The position numbers and the translations under genes are program-made. Shown here piece after piece: positions 24,978 through 34,629 of a stretch of 64,000 bases of DNA. Numbering within the stretch: the first letter of the stretch is position 1; the number at the start of each line of letters is the position of its first letter. The stretch is from Sphingomonas naphthae (GTDB lineage Bacteria > Pseudomonadota > Alphaproteobacteria > Sphingomonadales > Sphingomonadaceae), in NCBI RefSeq assembly GCF_028607085.1, contig NZ_CP117412.1:1-64000 (forward strand), read 5' to 3'. A model generated the notes under the pieces. That model did no database searches. It saw only the letters and a list, made by a program, of their open reading frames with translations, and was not told the origin of the DNA.

Positions 24978-26207
24978 ATGCGCGCATCCATGATGCTCGC
25001 GGTCGCCGCGCTCACGACGAGCGCCGCGCACGCGCAGACACTTACCTATGACCAAGCGCTGCGCGATGCGGTTGCCAACGCCCCGGGAGCGGTTGCCGGT
25101 CGCGCGGGGGTCAGCGCCGCCCAAGCCGATGCACGTGCGGCGGGAAGCCTTCCGGACCCCCGTGTGTCGATCGGAATCGAGAATTATCCTGTCTCTGGGC
25201 CACCCGCCTTCTCCCTATCCAGAGACGACATGACGATGGGGCGTGTCGGTTTCCAACAGGACCTACCCAACCTTGCCAAGCGTCATGCCGCGCAAGCGCA
25301 GGCACGCGCCGTGATCGCAACGGCAGAAGCATCGCAAGCGACCAAGCTCCGGGAGGTGCGATTGGGAGCGGGGCAGGCATGGATCGACCTTGCTTATGCC
25401 GAGCGTCGACTAGCTGCCCTCGACACCGTTCTGCTATTCCTTCGATCTCTCCCTTCCGCTGCGCGGGCCGCCGTGACGACCGGTTCGGTCCGCCCTGGTC
25501 AGACACTGACGACCGATCAGGAGATCGCGGCACTCGACGACCGCCGCGACGAGTTGATGGCCGCCGTTGCGCGCGCCCGCGCGATGCTGGCTCGCTGGAC
25601 CGGCGTATCGGCGCCCGAGATTGCCGGCGATATGCCCGCGATCGATCTGGCTCCGGCGCGGCTGCGGGACGCGCTCAGCCTTCACTCCGACATGGTTCTC
25701 GCCGAGGCCGGTATTCAGCGCGCCCAGGCCGACGTGGATGCGGCGCGAGCGGAGAAGCGACCCGATTGGGGGGTAGAGGTAGCTTATCAACGCCGTGACC
25801 CCCGGTATGGCGACATGGTGTCGGCGGGAGTTTCGATGAGCCTGCCGCTGTTCGCTCGATCGCGTCAGAACCCGCGCATCGAAGCCCGCAAATCCGCACA
25901 GGCGCAGGCCGAGGCCGCGCGCGAAGAAACCCGGCGCACATTGGCAGCCGATCTGGAGGCCGCGCTGGCGGACCACCAAATGCATCACAGCCAATGGCAG
26001 CGCGCGCGCGACGTGCTCCTTCCGCTCGCTCGGAAGCGAGCCGATCTGGAGATAGCGAGCTACTCTGCCGGTCGCGCGAGTCTTGCGGATGCCATCGAAG
26101 CCAAGACCGCGCTCGCCGACGCCGAGCTGACCGTGCTCGACCGTGAGGCGCTCGTCGCCGCAGACTCTGTCCGCCTCACCATTACCTTCGGGAGCGCCGA
26201 TCGATGA
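24978..26207 (+). CDS. cusC: Outer-membrane efflux channel CusC-type (TolC family)
   Basis: A 409-residue TolC-family protein: signal peptide to about residue 19, then two repeats of long amphipathic coiled-coil helices with the usual conserved PDP (AGSLPDPRVSIGIEN) and a second-repeat SLPLFARSRQNPRI. It forms the outer-membrane duct of the Cus-type copper/silver efflux pump. Its stop overlaps the cusB start by 4 bp, and the operon continues cusB-cusA-cusF. Confidence 0.9.
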   Translation: MRASMMLAVAALTTSAAHAQTLTYDQALRDAVANAPGAVAGRAGVSAAQADARAAGSLPDPRVSIGIENYPVSGPPAFSLSRDDMTMGRVGFQQDLPNLAKRHAAQAQARAVIATAEASQATKLREVRLGAGQAWIDLAYAERRLAALDTVLLFLRSLPSAARAAVTTGSVRPGQTLTTDQEIAALDDRRDELMAAVARARAMLARWTGVSAPEIAGDMPAIDLAPARLRDALSLHSDMVLAEAGIQRAQADVDAARAEKRPDWGVEVAYQRRDPRYGDMVSAGVSMSLPLFARSRQNPRIEARKSAQAQAEAAREETRRTLAADLEAALADHQMHHSQWQRARDVLLPLARKRADLEIASYSAGRASLADAIEAKTALADAELTVLDREALVAADSVRLTITFGSADR

Positions 26208-27703
26208 GCGACACTACCATTACCCGCGCCCGCCTTGTCACCGCGGTAAGCGCGCTGGTGCTGGTCGCAGGGGGCGTGGGCTTCGGGCTCGCGAAACTTG
26301 GCACGTCCTCGGCTGCCGATCAAACGGCATCCCCAGCCCCGCAGAAGAAGATCCTCTACTGGTATGATCCGATGATCCCGGGGGAGCGGCACGACGGCCC
26401 GGGTCTCTCGTCGATGGGGATGAAACTGATCCCCCGCTATGCCGACGAGGGCGCAGGCGGTAGCGCCGCACCGGGCGTAGCGATCGATCCGGCCAGCCTC
26501 CAGCGGCTCGGCGCGCGGGTCGTCACGGTCGAACGCGGATCGTTGTCAAACTCGGCCTCGGCAACCGGCAGCATCGAGTTCAATGACCGCAACGTTGCGG
26601 TCGTGCAGGCACGCAGCGGCGGCTTCGTTCAGCGCGTCTATGCGCGCGCGCCAGGCGATGTCGTGCCGGCAGGCGCCCCGCTCGCCGATATCCTTGTGCC
26701 CGAATGGGCGGGCGCGCAGGCGGAGTATCTCGCCGTGCGCCGCACCGGGGATGCCGGGCTCACGCGGGCGGCACGAGAGCGCCTGTTGCTTCTCGGGATG
26801 CCCGCCGGATCGATTGCATCGGCGGAGTGGCGCGGCCGACCGCAAGGTGTGACGACGATCAGCACGCCCGTGGGGGGCGTCATCAAGACGCTCGGCGTCC
26901 GACAGGGGATGACGGTCGCGCAAGGACAGACACTGGCGGAGGTGAACGGCCTCGCCACCGTGTGGCTGAACGCGGCTGTCCCTGAGGCCCTCGCAGGAAA
27001 CCTGCGGATCGGCACGCCCGTCATCGCCACGCTGGCGGCTTTCCCGGGCGAAAGCTTCAGGGGCCGCATCGCTGCGATCCTGCCCCAGGCCGAGGCAGCG
27101 AGCCGCACGCTCACAATCCGCGTCGAGCTCCCCAACCGTGCCGGCCGGTTGCGCCCCGGTATGTTCGCCAGCGTGGCGCTCGACCAGGGGAGCCGCGATG
27201 CACTCCTTGTTCCGAGTGAGGCCGTGATCCGGACCGGCCGGCGCACACTCGTCATGTTGGCAGGGCCGGGTGGACGCTTTCGACCCGCCGAGGTTCGCAC
27301 TGGCGCAGAAGGCGGCGGCAAAACCGAGATAGTCGCCGGCCTGACCGAGGGTGAGAAGGTTGTGGCGTCGGGCCAGTTCCTGATCGACTCCGAAGCGAGC
27401 CTCGCTGGCCTCGATGCGCGTCCGATTGGTGTCGAAGCGTCACCCGCAACAAAGCCGGCCGTGAAACCCACCGCGTCGATCTACGAGACGGTCGGCAGCA
27501 TCGAGGCGATCGATCGCAGTTCCGTCACCCTGTCCCATCAGCCCGTTCCGGCGATCGGCTGGCCGGCCATGACAATGACGTTCCGCGTCGCCGATCCCGC
27601 GTTGGTGCGTGGGTATCGCAAGGGTGAGCGGGTGCGGTTCGGCTTTGATCAACCCGCCGATGGTCCAACGCTGCGCCGCATGACGCGCGAGGCTGGGCGA
27701 TGA
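26204..27703 (+). CDS. cusB: CusB periplasmic adaptor fused to a C-terminal CusF domain
   Basis: A 499-residue membrane-fusion protein. An N-terminal anchor is followed by a heavy-metal-binding motif ([20 protein letters not shown]), the barrel-sandwich and beta-barrel domains (residues 100-390), and then a CusF-like OB domain at about 425-490 with the Cu(I) site Trp-Met (GWPAMTMTF). The fusion would place a copper chaperone directly on the pump. It overlaps cusA by 4 bp. Confidence 0.92.
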   Translation: MSDTTITRARLVTAVSALVLVAGGVGFGLAKLGTSSAADQTASPAPQKKILYWYDPMIPGERHDGPGLSSMGMKLIPRYADEGAGGSAAPGVAIDPASLQRLGARVVTVERGSLSNSASATGSIEFNDRNVAVVQARSGGFVQRVYARAPGDVVPAGAPLADILVPEWAGAQAEYLAVRRTGDAGLTRAARERLLLLGMPAGSIASAEWRGRPQGVTTISTPVGGVIKTLGVRQGMTVAQGQTLAEVNGLATVWLNAAVPEALAGNLRIGTPVIATLAAFPGESFRGRIAAILPQAEAASRTLTIRVELPNRAGRLRPGMFASVALDQGSRDALLVPSEAVIRTGRRTLVMLAGPGGRFRPAEVRTGAEGGGKTEIVAGLTEGEKVVASGQFLIDSEASLAGLDARPIGVEASPATKPAVKPTASIYETVGSIEAIDRSSVTLSHQPVPAIGWPAMTMTFRVADPALVRGYRKGERVRFGFDQPADGPTLRRMTREAGR

Positions 27704-30700
27704 TTGCCGCGATCATCCGCTGGTCGGTCGCGAACCGCTTCCTCGTCGTCCTGGCGGCCATCGCGCTCGCCATGGCCGGGGTGTTCGCAATGCGTGCCAC
27801 CCCCGTCGATGCGCTCCCCGACCTGTCCGACACGCAGGTCATCATCCGCACGAGCTGGCCGGGCCAAGCCCCGCAGATCGTCGAGAACCAGGTGACGTAT
27901 CCGCTCACCACGACGATGCTGTCCGTGCCTGGCGCGAAAACCGTGCGCGGCTATTCGTTCTTCGGCGACAGCTACGTCTATGTCCTCTTCGAGGATGGGA
28001 CCGACCTCTATTGGGCGCGCTCACGCGTGCTGGAGTATCTGAGCCAGGTGCAGGGACGGCTTCCCCAAGGCGCGCAGGCCGCGCTGGGTCCTGATGCGAC
28101 GGGGGTCGGCTGGGTCTATGAATACACGCTGTTGGACCGCACCGGCCGCCGTGACCTGTCGCAGCTCCGATCCTTGCAGGACTGGTTCCTACGTTATGAA
28201 CTGAAAACGCTGCCCGGCGTTGCGGAGGTGGCGAGCATCGGCGGAATGGTGAAGCAATATCAGGTGCTGCTCGACCCGACGCGGCTCGCCGCATTCGGTG
28301 TCACGCACACTCAGGCCGTCGATGCCATTCGCCGCGCCAATCAGGAGGCCGGCGGGTCCGTCCTCGAGCTGGGCGAAGCCGAATATATGGTGCGCGCGTC
28401 AGGTTACTTGCGCACCGTCGACGATTTCCGCGCGATCCCGCTCAAGGTCGCCGGTGCCGGCGTCCCCGTTACCTTGGGCGACGTCGCGTCGATCCAGATC
28501 GGCCCCGAGATGCGCCGCGGCATCGCCGAGCTGAACGGCGAAGGCGAGGTCGCGGGCGGAGTCGTCATCCTGCGTCAGGGCAAGAATGCACGGCAGACGA
28601 TCGAAGCCGTCAAGGCCAAGCTCGCGGAACTGAAAGCGAGCCTTCCCCCCGGCGTCGAGATCGTCACCACCTATGACCGCTCGCAATTGATCGACCGCGC
28701 GGTGGAGAATTTGACGGGCAAGCTGATCGAGGAGTTCGTCGTCGTCGCGATCATCTGCGGGTTGTTTCTGTGGCATGTCCGGTCTGCGCTGGTCGCGATC
28801 GTCACCTTGCCTCTGGGGGTGCTCGCGGCCTTGCTCGTCATGCGTGTGCAGGGGGTGAACGCCAACATCATGTCTTTGGGCGGTATCGCCATCGCGATCG
28901 GCGCGATGGTCGATGCCGCGATCGTGATGATCGAGAACGCGCACAAGCGGATCGAGCGATGGGAACACGACCATCCGGGCGTGGCGCTGGCGGGCGAGGA
29001 ACGCTGGCGCGTCATCACCGGGGCCGCGGCCGAGGTCGGGCCGGCGCTGTTCTTCAGCCTCGTCATCATCACGCTGTCGTTCGTGCCGGTGTTCACGCTC
29101 GAAGCGCAGGAGGGACGGCTGTTCGCCCCGCTCGCCTTCACCAAGAGCTATGCGATGGCGGCAGCGGCGATCCTGTCGGTAACGCTCGTGCCGGTCCTGA
29201 TGGGATGGCTGATCCGGGGACGCATTCCGGCCGAGAACGACAACATTATCAACCGCGTGCTCACCCGTGCCTATCGCCCGGCGCTCGACCGCGTGTTGGC
29301 GCGGCCTTGGGCGGCGATCGGCATCGCCGCCCTGGTACTGGCGACGACGGCATGGCCGCTGACCCGATTGGGTGGCGAGTTCATCCCGACGATGGATGAG
29401 GGCGATCTGCTCTACATGCCGTCCGCGCTTCCCGGCCTTTCGGCCGCGAGCGCCTCGGCCCTGCTCCAGCGCACAGACCGGCTGATAAAAACCGTTCCCG
29501 AGGTCAAAACCGTGTTCGGCAAAGCCGGGCGCGCCGAGACCGCGACCGACCCGGCACCGCTCGAGATGTTCGAGACGACCATCCAATTCAAGCCGCGCGA
29601 TCAATGGCGCGCGGGGATGACGCCGGCAAAGCTGGTGGAGGAGCTGGACCGCACAGTGCGCGTGCCCGGCCTCACGAACGTATGGGTGCCTCCGATCCGC
29701 AATCGGATCGATATGCTCGCGACCGGCATCAAGAGTCCCATCGGGGTGAAAGTGTCGGGGTCCAACCTCTCCGAGCTGGACCGCATCGCCGGCAGCATCG
29801 AACGTGTCGCCAGGACCGTGCCGGGCGTCAGCTCGGCATTGGCAGAACGGTTGACCGGAGGCCGCTATGTCGATGTCGATATCGATCGGGTGACCGCGGG
29901 GCGCTACGGTCTCAACATCGCCGATGTGCAGGAGATTGTGTCCGGCGCGATCGGCGGCGAGACGATCGGCCAGACGGTGGAGGGCCTTGCCCGCTACCCG
30001 ATCAGCGTCCGCTACCCCCGCGAGCTGCGTGACAGTCTGGAGGGACTGCGAACTCTCCCAATCGTCACCGCATCGGGTCAGCAGATCACACTCGGCACCG
30101 TCGCATCCGTGTCGATCGCGGAAGGTCCACCGATGCTCAAGACGGAAAATGGTCGAATCTCGACATGGGTCTATGTCGACGTGCGCGGGCGCGACCTGGC
30201 CTCCACGGTCGCCGATCTGCGCCGTGCTGTTGGCAAAGATGTTCGGCTCAGCCCCGGCGTCTCGATCGCCTATTCCGGACAATTCGAGTATCTGCAGCGT
30301 GCCGGGGCTCGGTTGATGCTCGTCGTGCCGGCGACACTCGCGATCATCTTCCTTCTCCTCTACCTTACCTTCGGTCGCCTCGACGAGGCGGCGCTTATCA
30401 TGGGCACACTGCCCTTCGCGCTGACCGGCGGCATCTGGACATTATGGCTGCTCGGCTATGCGCAATCGGTCGCCACAGGTGTCGGGTTCATCGCGCTCGC
30501 CGGCGTGTCGGCGGAGTTCGGCGTCGTCATGCTGATCTACCTGAAACACGCATTGGCCGAGCGCGGGCCGTCACCGTCGGGCGAGCAAGTATCGGAAGCG
30601 ATCAGGGAGGGCGCGCTGTTGCGGGTACGTCCCAAGGCGATGACCGTCGCTGTCATCGTCGCCGGGCTGTTCCCCGTGCTGATCGGGCATGGCGCCGGAT

Positions 30701-30837
30701 CGGAGGTGATGAGCCGGATCGCCGCGCCGATGATCGGTGGAATGCTGACCGCCCCTTTCCTCTCCATGTTCATCCTGCCAGCCGCCTACTTGCTCTTGCG
30801 GCGGCGAGCTTCAACCCGCCCCGAAAGGAAGATCTGA
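27700..30837 (+). CDS. cusA: CusA heavy-metal RND efflux pump
   Basis: A 1,045-residue inner-membrane HME-RND transporter driven by protons. Met573 (LLYM), Met623 (LEMFETT) and Met672 (RIDML) are at the positions of the three-methionine Cu(I)/Ag(I) site of E. coli CusA, so the substrate is copper or silver rather than Zn/Co. Twelve membrane helices and two large periplasmic loops are of normal size. Its stop overlaps the cusF ATG (TGATG). Confidence 0.95.
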   Translation: MIAAIIRWSVANRFLVVLAAIALAMAGVFAMRATPVDALPDLSDTQVIIRTSWPGQAPQIVENQVTYPLTTTMLSVPGAKTVRGYSFFGDSYVYVLFEDGTDLYWARSRVLEYLSQVQGRLPQGAQAALGPDATGVGWVYEYTLLDRTGRRDLSQLRSLQDWFLRYELKTLPGVAEVASIGGMVKQYQVLLDPTRLAAFGVTHTQAVDAIRRANQEAGGSVLELGEAEYMVRASGYLRTVDDFRAIPLKVAGAGVPVTLGDVASIQIGPEMRRGIAELNGEGEVAGGVVILRQGKNARQTIEAVKAKLAELKASLPPGVEIVTTYDRSQLIDRAVENLTGKLIEEFVVVAIICGLFLWHVRSALVAIVTLPLGVLAALLVMRVQGVNANIMSLGGIAIAIGAMVDAAIVMIENAHKRIERWEHDHPGVALAGEERWRVITGAAAEVGPALFFSLVIITLSFVPVFTLEAQEGRLFAPLAFTKSYAMAAAAILSVTLVPVLMGWLIRGRIPAENDNIINRVLTRAYRPALDRVLARPWAAIGIAALVLATTAWPLTRLGGEFIPTMDEGDLLYMPSALPGLSAASASALLQRTDRLIKTVPEVKTVFGKAGRAETATDPAPLEMFETTIQFKPRDQWRAGMTPAKLVEELDRTVRVPGLTNVWVPPIRNRIDMLATGIKSPIGVKVSGSNLSELDRIAGSIERVARTVPGVSSALAERLTGGRYVDVDIDRVTAGRYGLNIADVQEIVSGAIGGETIGQTVEGLARYPISVRYPRELRDSLEGLRTLPIVTASGQQITLGTVASVSIAEGPPMLKTENGRISTWVYVDVRGRDLASTVADLRRAVGKDVRLSPGVSIAYSGQFEYLQRAGARLMLVVPATLAIIFLLLYLTFGRLDEAALIMGTLPFALTGGIWTLWLLGYAQSVATGVGFIALAGVSAEFGVVMLIYLKHALAERGPSPSGEQVSEAIREGALLRVRPKAMTVAVIVAGLFPVLIGHGAGSEVMSRIAAPMIGGMLTAPFLSMFILPAAYLLLRRRASTRPERKI

Positions 30838-31163
30838 TGAAAGCCACTTTCTCCATGCGCGCCGCATTCATGCTACTAGTCACGCCGATCGCAGCGAGCG
30901 CTCTTGCTCAAGGCAGCAGGCCGGCTGCATCGGCTGTAAAATCCGGCAGCGGATCGGGGACGATCACTGCCGTCGACGCGAAAGGTGGAACCGTAACCAT
31001 CAAGCACGGCCCGATCCCGACGATCGGCTGGCCCGCAATGACGATGACCTTCCGGGCATCCCCCCCGACCCTGCTCAAGGGACTGCGGTCGGGGCAGCGG
31101 GTCGCATTCACCGCCAAGGCGAAGGGTATGACGGCAGAAGTTACGGCGATCAGCCCGCATTGA
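30837..31163 (+). CDS. cusF: CusF-like periplasmic copper chaperone
   Basis: A 108-residue secreted protein: signal peptide to about residue 25, then an OB-fold domain with [15 protein letters not shown], where Trp and Met coordinate Cu(I). It would carry Cu(I) to CusB/CusA. It is the last gene of cusCBAF and is the second CusF domain in the operon, since cusB carries one too. Confidence 0.92.
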   Translation: MKATFSMRAAFMLLVTPIAASALAQGSRPAASAVKSGSGSGTITAVDAKGGTVTIKHGPIPTIGWPAMTMTFRASPPTLLKGLRSGQRVAFTAKAKGMTAEVTAISPH

Positions 31164-31184
31164 CGACGCGTGCCGACCTTCGCG

Positions 31185-31952
31185 TCAGTGCGCCATCGCC
31201 AGCACGGGCGGCGCAGCGATCATCCACAGCGCCATCGCGACCATCATCAGGTTTTCGGTGAGCGAGATGAAGCCGAGCGGCACGTTGCTGTCCCCGCCCA
31301 CGCACGCGCATTTCAGCTCACGCTTGTCGATGTAGACGGCCTTGAACACCGACACCGCGCCGATCGTACCGATAACGAGCGCGACGGGCACCGACAGCCA
31401 GGTCAACGCGCCGGCTGCCATCAGGACGCCCGCCGCTCCTTCCGCGTAGGGATAGACATAGGAATAGGGCACCCAGCGCTTCGCGAGCAGATCGTAGTTG
31501 AGGAACATGCTCGAGAAGCTCTCGACGTTCTGGAGCTTGAGCATCGCCAGAGCGCACATCGAGAACGCGATGAACCATTCACCCGCCCGCACCGTGAAGG
31601 GCGTGCCGAGTACCGCATAGCTGGCGGCGAGCGCCATCAGCGCCGTCATCGCGAACACGGCAATCACCGGGCGATAGGTGACGGCCTTGGGGTCGCGGAC
31701 CATCTTGCCGAAGAAGCGGCGCAGATCGTCATAGCCGCCGACCCGCTCCCCGGCGATAAAGATCTGCGGGGTCGTCTTGACGCCGTGCTTCGCCTTGAAA
31801 GCGTCGGTTTCTTCCCGCGTCATCAGCCAATGGTCATCGACCGCATAGCCTTCCCGGCGCAGAAGATCCTTCGCCTTCAGCCCGAAAGGGCAGGTATGTT
31901 CCGGCATCACCATCCGGTAGATCGTCGCCTGTTTGGCGGGGGCGCTCGCCAT
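31185..31952 (-). CDS. Glutaredoxin-MauE fusion membrane protein
   Basis: A 255-residue protein: an N-terminal glutaredoxin-like domain (CPFGLKAKDLL active site with one Cys, then TTPQIFIAGERVGGYDDL) joined to a four-helix MauE/DoxX-like membrane domain from residue 95. A CAC pair (LKCACVGGDS) lies in a loop near residue 212. Such proteins often sit beside mercury-type MerR regulators and may reduce disulfides or handle thiol-bound metal. It is divergent from the MerR gene at 32016 and shares its operator. Confidence 0.82.
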   Translation of the reverse strand: MASAPAKQATIYRMVMPEHTCPFGLKAKDLLRREGYAVDDHWLMTREETDAFKAKHGVKTTPQIFIAGERVGGYDDLRRFFGKMVRDPKAVTYRPVIAVFAMTALMALAASYAVLGTPFTVRAGEWFIAFSMCALAMLKLQNVESFSSMFLNYDLLAKRWVPYSYVYPYAEGAAGVLMAAGALTWLSVPVALVIGTIGAVSVFKAVYIDKRELKCACVGGDSNVPLGFISLTENLMMVAMALWMIAAPPVLAMAH

Positions 31953-31981
31953 GCCGCTTCTCCAATATCCTCGCCCCGCCT

Positions 31982-32012
31982 ATATAGGGTCCGTACCATA
32001 GTACGGAGTCAA
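31982..32012 (-). promoter_or_regulatory. Mercury-type MerR operator/promoter for glutaredoxin-MauE gene
   Basis: TTGACT (-35) and CTATAT (-10) on the minus strand are separated by 19 bp holding the dyad TCCGTAC-CATA-GTACGGA (31990-32007), nearly the classic mer operator. Confidence 0.85.
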
Positions 32013-32015
32013 GGC

Positions 32016-32420
32016 ATGACCGGCATGACGATCGCGGCGCTCGCGCGCGAGGGCGGCGTCGGCGTCGAAACGGTGCGCTACTATCAGCGTCGCGGTTTGC
32101 TGGACGAGCCAGACCGGCCGACCGGGGCTGGCGCCGGAGGCGGCATCCGGCGCTACGGCACCGATGACGCCCGCCGCCTTCGCTTCATCCGCTCGGCGCA
32201 GGCAGCCGGTTTCACGCTCGAGCAGATCGGTGAGCTTCTGGCGCTGGATGCGACCGACGATCGCGCCCGCGCGCGCCAGCTCGCGGGCGAGCGCATTGCC
32301 GAACTGGATGCGAAGATCGAGGAGCTTGAGCGGGTGCGCGCCTCGCTTCGCCGGCTCGCACATGAATGCGGGTCAGGAGCGGAGGGACCATGCCCGATCC
32401 TGACCGCCTTCGAGGGCTAG
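32016..32420 (+). CDS. MerR-family regulator with CX7C metal loop
   Basis: A 134-residue regulator: HTH (IAALAREGGVGVETVRYYQR), dimer helix, and C-terminal ECGSGAEGPC. The last two cysteines are spaced CX7C as in CueR, rather than CX8C as in MerR, and a residue equal to MerR Cys82 is absent, yet the operator in front is of the mercury type. It starts 3 bp past the -35 of the divergent promoter. The 3' end overlaps dmeF by 4 bp. Confidence 0.85.
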   Translation: MTGMTIAALAREGGVGVETVRYYQRRGLLDEPDRPTGAGAGGGIRRYGTDDARRLRFIRSAQAAGFTLEQIGELLALDATDDRARARQLAGERIAELDAKIEELERVRASLRRLAHECGSGAEGPCPILTAFEG

Positions 32421-33361
32421 CGGCACTCGACGGTCAGGTGCGCGATTTCATGAACCGGTGCGAGGCGGGCGCGGATATCGTCGCCGGTCACGCCCTGCCC
32501 GCCTACGACGCTGACGATCGCGGCGTGGGCTTCCGGACCGACGCGCCAGACATGAAGATCGGTGATACGCGCGTCGCCTGGCGCCTCGACCAACTCGCGC
32601 ACTTCCTCCTCTACATGATGATCGGTCGCATCGAGCAACACGGACGCCGTGTCGCGCATCAGCGTCCATGACCAGCGCGCGATGACGATCGCACCGACGA
32701 TGCCCATCACCGGATCCATCCAGACCCAGCCGAGATAGCGGCCCGCCAGCAGCGCGGCGATGGCGAGAACCGAGGTGAGCGCGTCGGCCAGGACATGGAC
32801 ATAGGCGGAGCGCATGTTGTTGTCACCGCCATGCGCGCCGTGCGCATGCCCGTGCCCGTGATGGTGGTCATGCCCGTGATGATGGTCGTGCCCGTGATGG
32901 TGCCCGCCCGAGAGCAGGAAGGCGCAGGCGATGTTCACGCCCAGACCGACCACCGCGATGAGCGTCGCTTCCCCGAATGCGACCGTGATCGGCTGAAACA
33001 GGCGAAGGATGGACTCGACACCGATCCCGAGCGCGATCAGGCCCAGCACCATCGCCGACGCGAACCCGGCCAGGTCGCCGACCTTGCCCGTGCCGAAGCT
33101 ATAGGCCCGGCTGGAGGCATGGCGCTTGGCATAGGCGTAAGCGGCCGCGGCGACCCCGAGCGCGCCCGCGTGTGTCGCCATGTGAAAGCCATCGGCGAGC
33201 AGCGCCATCGAGCCGGTCAGATAACCGGCGATGATCTCCACCACCATCATCCCGGCGGTAAGCGCCACGACCCACAGGGTCCGGCGGGCATTGTCGTCGT
33301 GCGCCGCGCCCAGGAATACATGGTCGTGCGTGAAGGCGTCGATTTCGGGCAAAGCCGCCAT
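32417..33361 (-). CDS. dmeF: CDF exporter DmeF (copy 1)
   Basis: A 314-residue CDF transporter of the DmeF type, exporting Co(II)/Ni(II). The TM2 site HxxxD appears as LLADGFHMATHAG and the TM5 site as VHVLADALTSV. A long His-rich loop of HDHHHGH-type repeats (about residues 150-175) lies between TM4 and TM5, and a cytoplasmic domain completes it. It is 10 bp downstream of dmeR. A closely similar copy is at 40604-41545. Confidence 0.9.
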   Translation of the reverse strand: MAALPEIDAFTHDHVFLGAAHDDNARRTLWVVALTAGMMVVEIIAGYLTGSMALLADGFHMATHAGALGVAAAAYAYAKRHASSRAYSFGTGKVGDLAGFASAMVLGLIALGIGVESILRLFQPITVAFGEATLIAVVGLGVNIACAFLLSGGHHHGHDHHHGHDHHHGHGHAHGAHGGDNNMRSAYVHVLADALTSVLAIAALLAGRYLGWVWMDPVMGIVGAIVIARWSWTLMRDTASVLLDATDHHVEEEVRELVEAPGDARITDLHVWRVGPEAHAAIVSVVGGQGVTGDDIRARLAPVHEIAHLTVECR

Positions 33362-33371
33362 GAAAAGCGTC

Positions 33372-33647
33372 CTATTTGGCGTAGCGGCGGATCACCGCCA
33401 GCAGTTCTTCGGCACCTGCCGCCCGCTCGGCATCATCGAGGCCGGGCCGCGACACATGCGCTTCGAGGTGTTCGGCGATAATCTCGTCCATGAGGCCATT
33501 CACCGCCCCGCGCACGGCGGCAACCAGATGGAGCACGTCGGAACACGACGAGTCCGATTGAAGTGCTCGCTCGACCGCGCCGACTTGTCCGGCGATGCGA
33601 CGAACGCGGGCGACCAGATCGACATTGGTTTGAGACAAATGTGACAT
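33372..33647 (-). CDS. dmeR: Co/Ni-responsive repressor DmeR (copy 1; RcnR/CsoR family)
   Basis: A 91-residue all-helical repressor of the RcnR/DmeR family. Metal ligands of the family can be seen in SDSSCSDVLHLVAAVRGAVN (Cys-X3-His) and DEIIAEHLEAH. It represses its own operon with dmeF. ATG 33647 is chosen as the short family-length form. Confidence 0.9.
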   Translation of the reverse strand: MSHLSQTNVDLVARVRRIAGQVGAVERALQSDSSCSDVLHLVAAVRGAVNGLMDEIIAEHLEAHVSRPGLDDAERAAGAEELLAVIRRYAK

Positions 33648-33672
33648 AGGATACCCCCCTAGCCTATAGGCC
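33648..33672 (-). promoter_or_regulatory. DmeR-type operator, G-tract (copy 1)
   Basis: On the minus strand CCTATAGGCTAGGGGGGTAT lies directly before the dmeR ATG. A six-G tract with flanking AT is the RcnR/DmeR recognition pattern. The core AGGGGGGTAT recurs before dmeR copy 2. Confidence 0.7.
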
Positions 33673-33703
33673 AGTAAACAGCAAGTCGGTGTCAAAACCG
33701 TCC

Positions 33704-33718
33704 GTGGCTGTTGAAAAA
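33704..33718 (+). repeat. IS1182-like terminal repeat, solo (left)
   Basis: GTGGCTGTTGAAAAA resembles the IS1182-like ends at 34630 and 41907. The exact inverse occurs at 60818-60832, and both are flanked outside by GTCC. No transposase gene is attached here. Confidence 0.5.
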
Positions 33719-33797
33719 ACCTAGTAGACGCTAATCCTGTCCAGTTTGGTATAATTTTCTGGATATCTGTATAAGTAATTTCGCTCCTAAATCGTTG

Positions 33798-34340
33798 TTA
33801 GGGGACCGATAGTATCGCTTCTGTCCATCCTGGCAGGGTCAGGTTGTTAGGTTCAAGAATGACACCATCATCGTCCGAAGTAAGCATCACAGTCGGCTTA
33901 CCAGTGACAGTAACCTGCTGAACGTGTCTTGAAAAATTGATGGCAACAAAGACCGACCCGCGCCGATAAACGAACAAGGCCGGATGGTCTGGAAGAATGT
34001 CAACGTAACCGCTTGCTGCCAAATCAGGATGGCGCAATCTCCAGCAAATGAGGCGGCGGTAGAAACCGAGGACGGAGCTGTTCTTGCTCGTCTGAGTTGC
34101 GACATTGATCGTATTGAAGTTCGGGTTCACCGGTATCCAGGGCTTCCCCCGCGTGAACCCCGCATTGGACAGAGAGGACCACTGCATCGGTGTACGAGCA
34201 TTGTCGCGACTGGTTTGCGCGATGTCCCGAAGATAGCTGGCGGCGGGCACCTTTCCGGTTTCTACGTCGTCCTTCCACTGACCATGCACCTCGACGTCGT
34301 TGAACTCACCGATCTCTCGCACGCGAAATGGCGTGTTTTC
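33798..34340 (-). pseudogene. Alpha-glucosidase (GH13), 3' fragment only
   Basis: About 180 C-terminal residues of an oligo-1,6-glucosidase-type GH13 enzyme: FNDVEVHGQW, then SRDNARTPMQWSSLSNAGFT, LGFYRRLICWRLRHPDL and a C-terminal beta domain. The catalytic barrel is missing. The homology stops near 34325-34340, where it meets a response-regulator fragment read from the other strand. Base composition is lower in GC than the metal genes, fitting a different origin. Confidence 0.8.
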
Positions 34341-34610
34341 GAGGCGGAGAACGCGGACACGGCTATCGCCATTCTCGATCAACATCAGGAGATTCGCGTC
34401 GTTCTCACCGACGTGCAAATGCCGGGCTCGATGGATGGTGTGAAGCTGGCGCATTATGTTCGCGATCGCTTCCCGCCTACCGTCCTGTTCGTCGTATCCG
34501 GCGACGCGCCAATCCCTGAAAGCGAATTACCTGCACAAGCGACGTTTCTGCCCAAGCCATTCGATCCGCACAGGCTACTACGCCAGATCGAGAGTATGGC
34601 ACGGGCTTAA
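34328..34610 (+). pseudogene. Response regulator receiver domain, 5'-truncated
   Basis: The frame encodes the C-terminal three quarters of a single-domain receiver: RVFEAENADTAIAIL, phosphoacceptor Asp in VVLTDVQMPGSMDG, FVVSGDAP and the Lys of FLPKPFDP. The first beta strand and acidic pair are lost at the junction with the alpha-glucosidase fragment, and no start codon fits. It is probably not functional. Confidence 0.75.
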
Positions 34611-34629
34611 CTATCCCAAAAACGATCGA

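Noticed and set aside
28399-30282. 627-codon minus-strand frame over cusA
   Set aside because: Antisense shadow of a protein with all CusA methionines in place.
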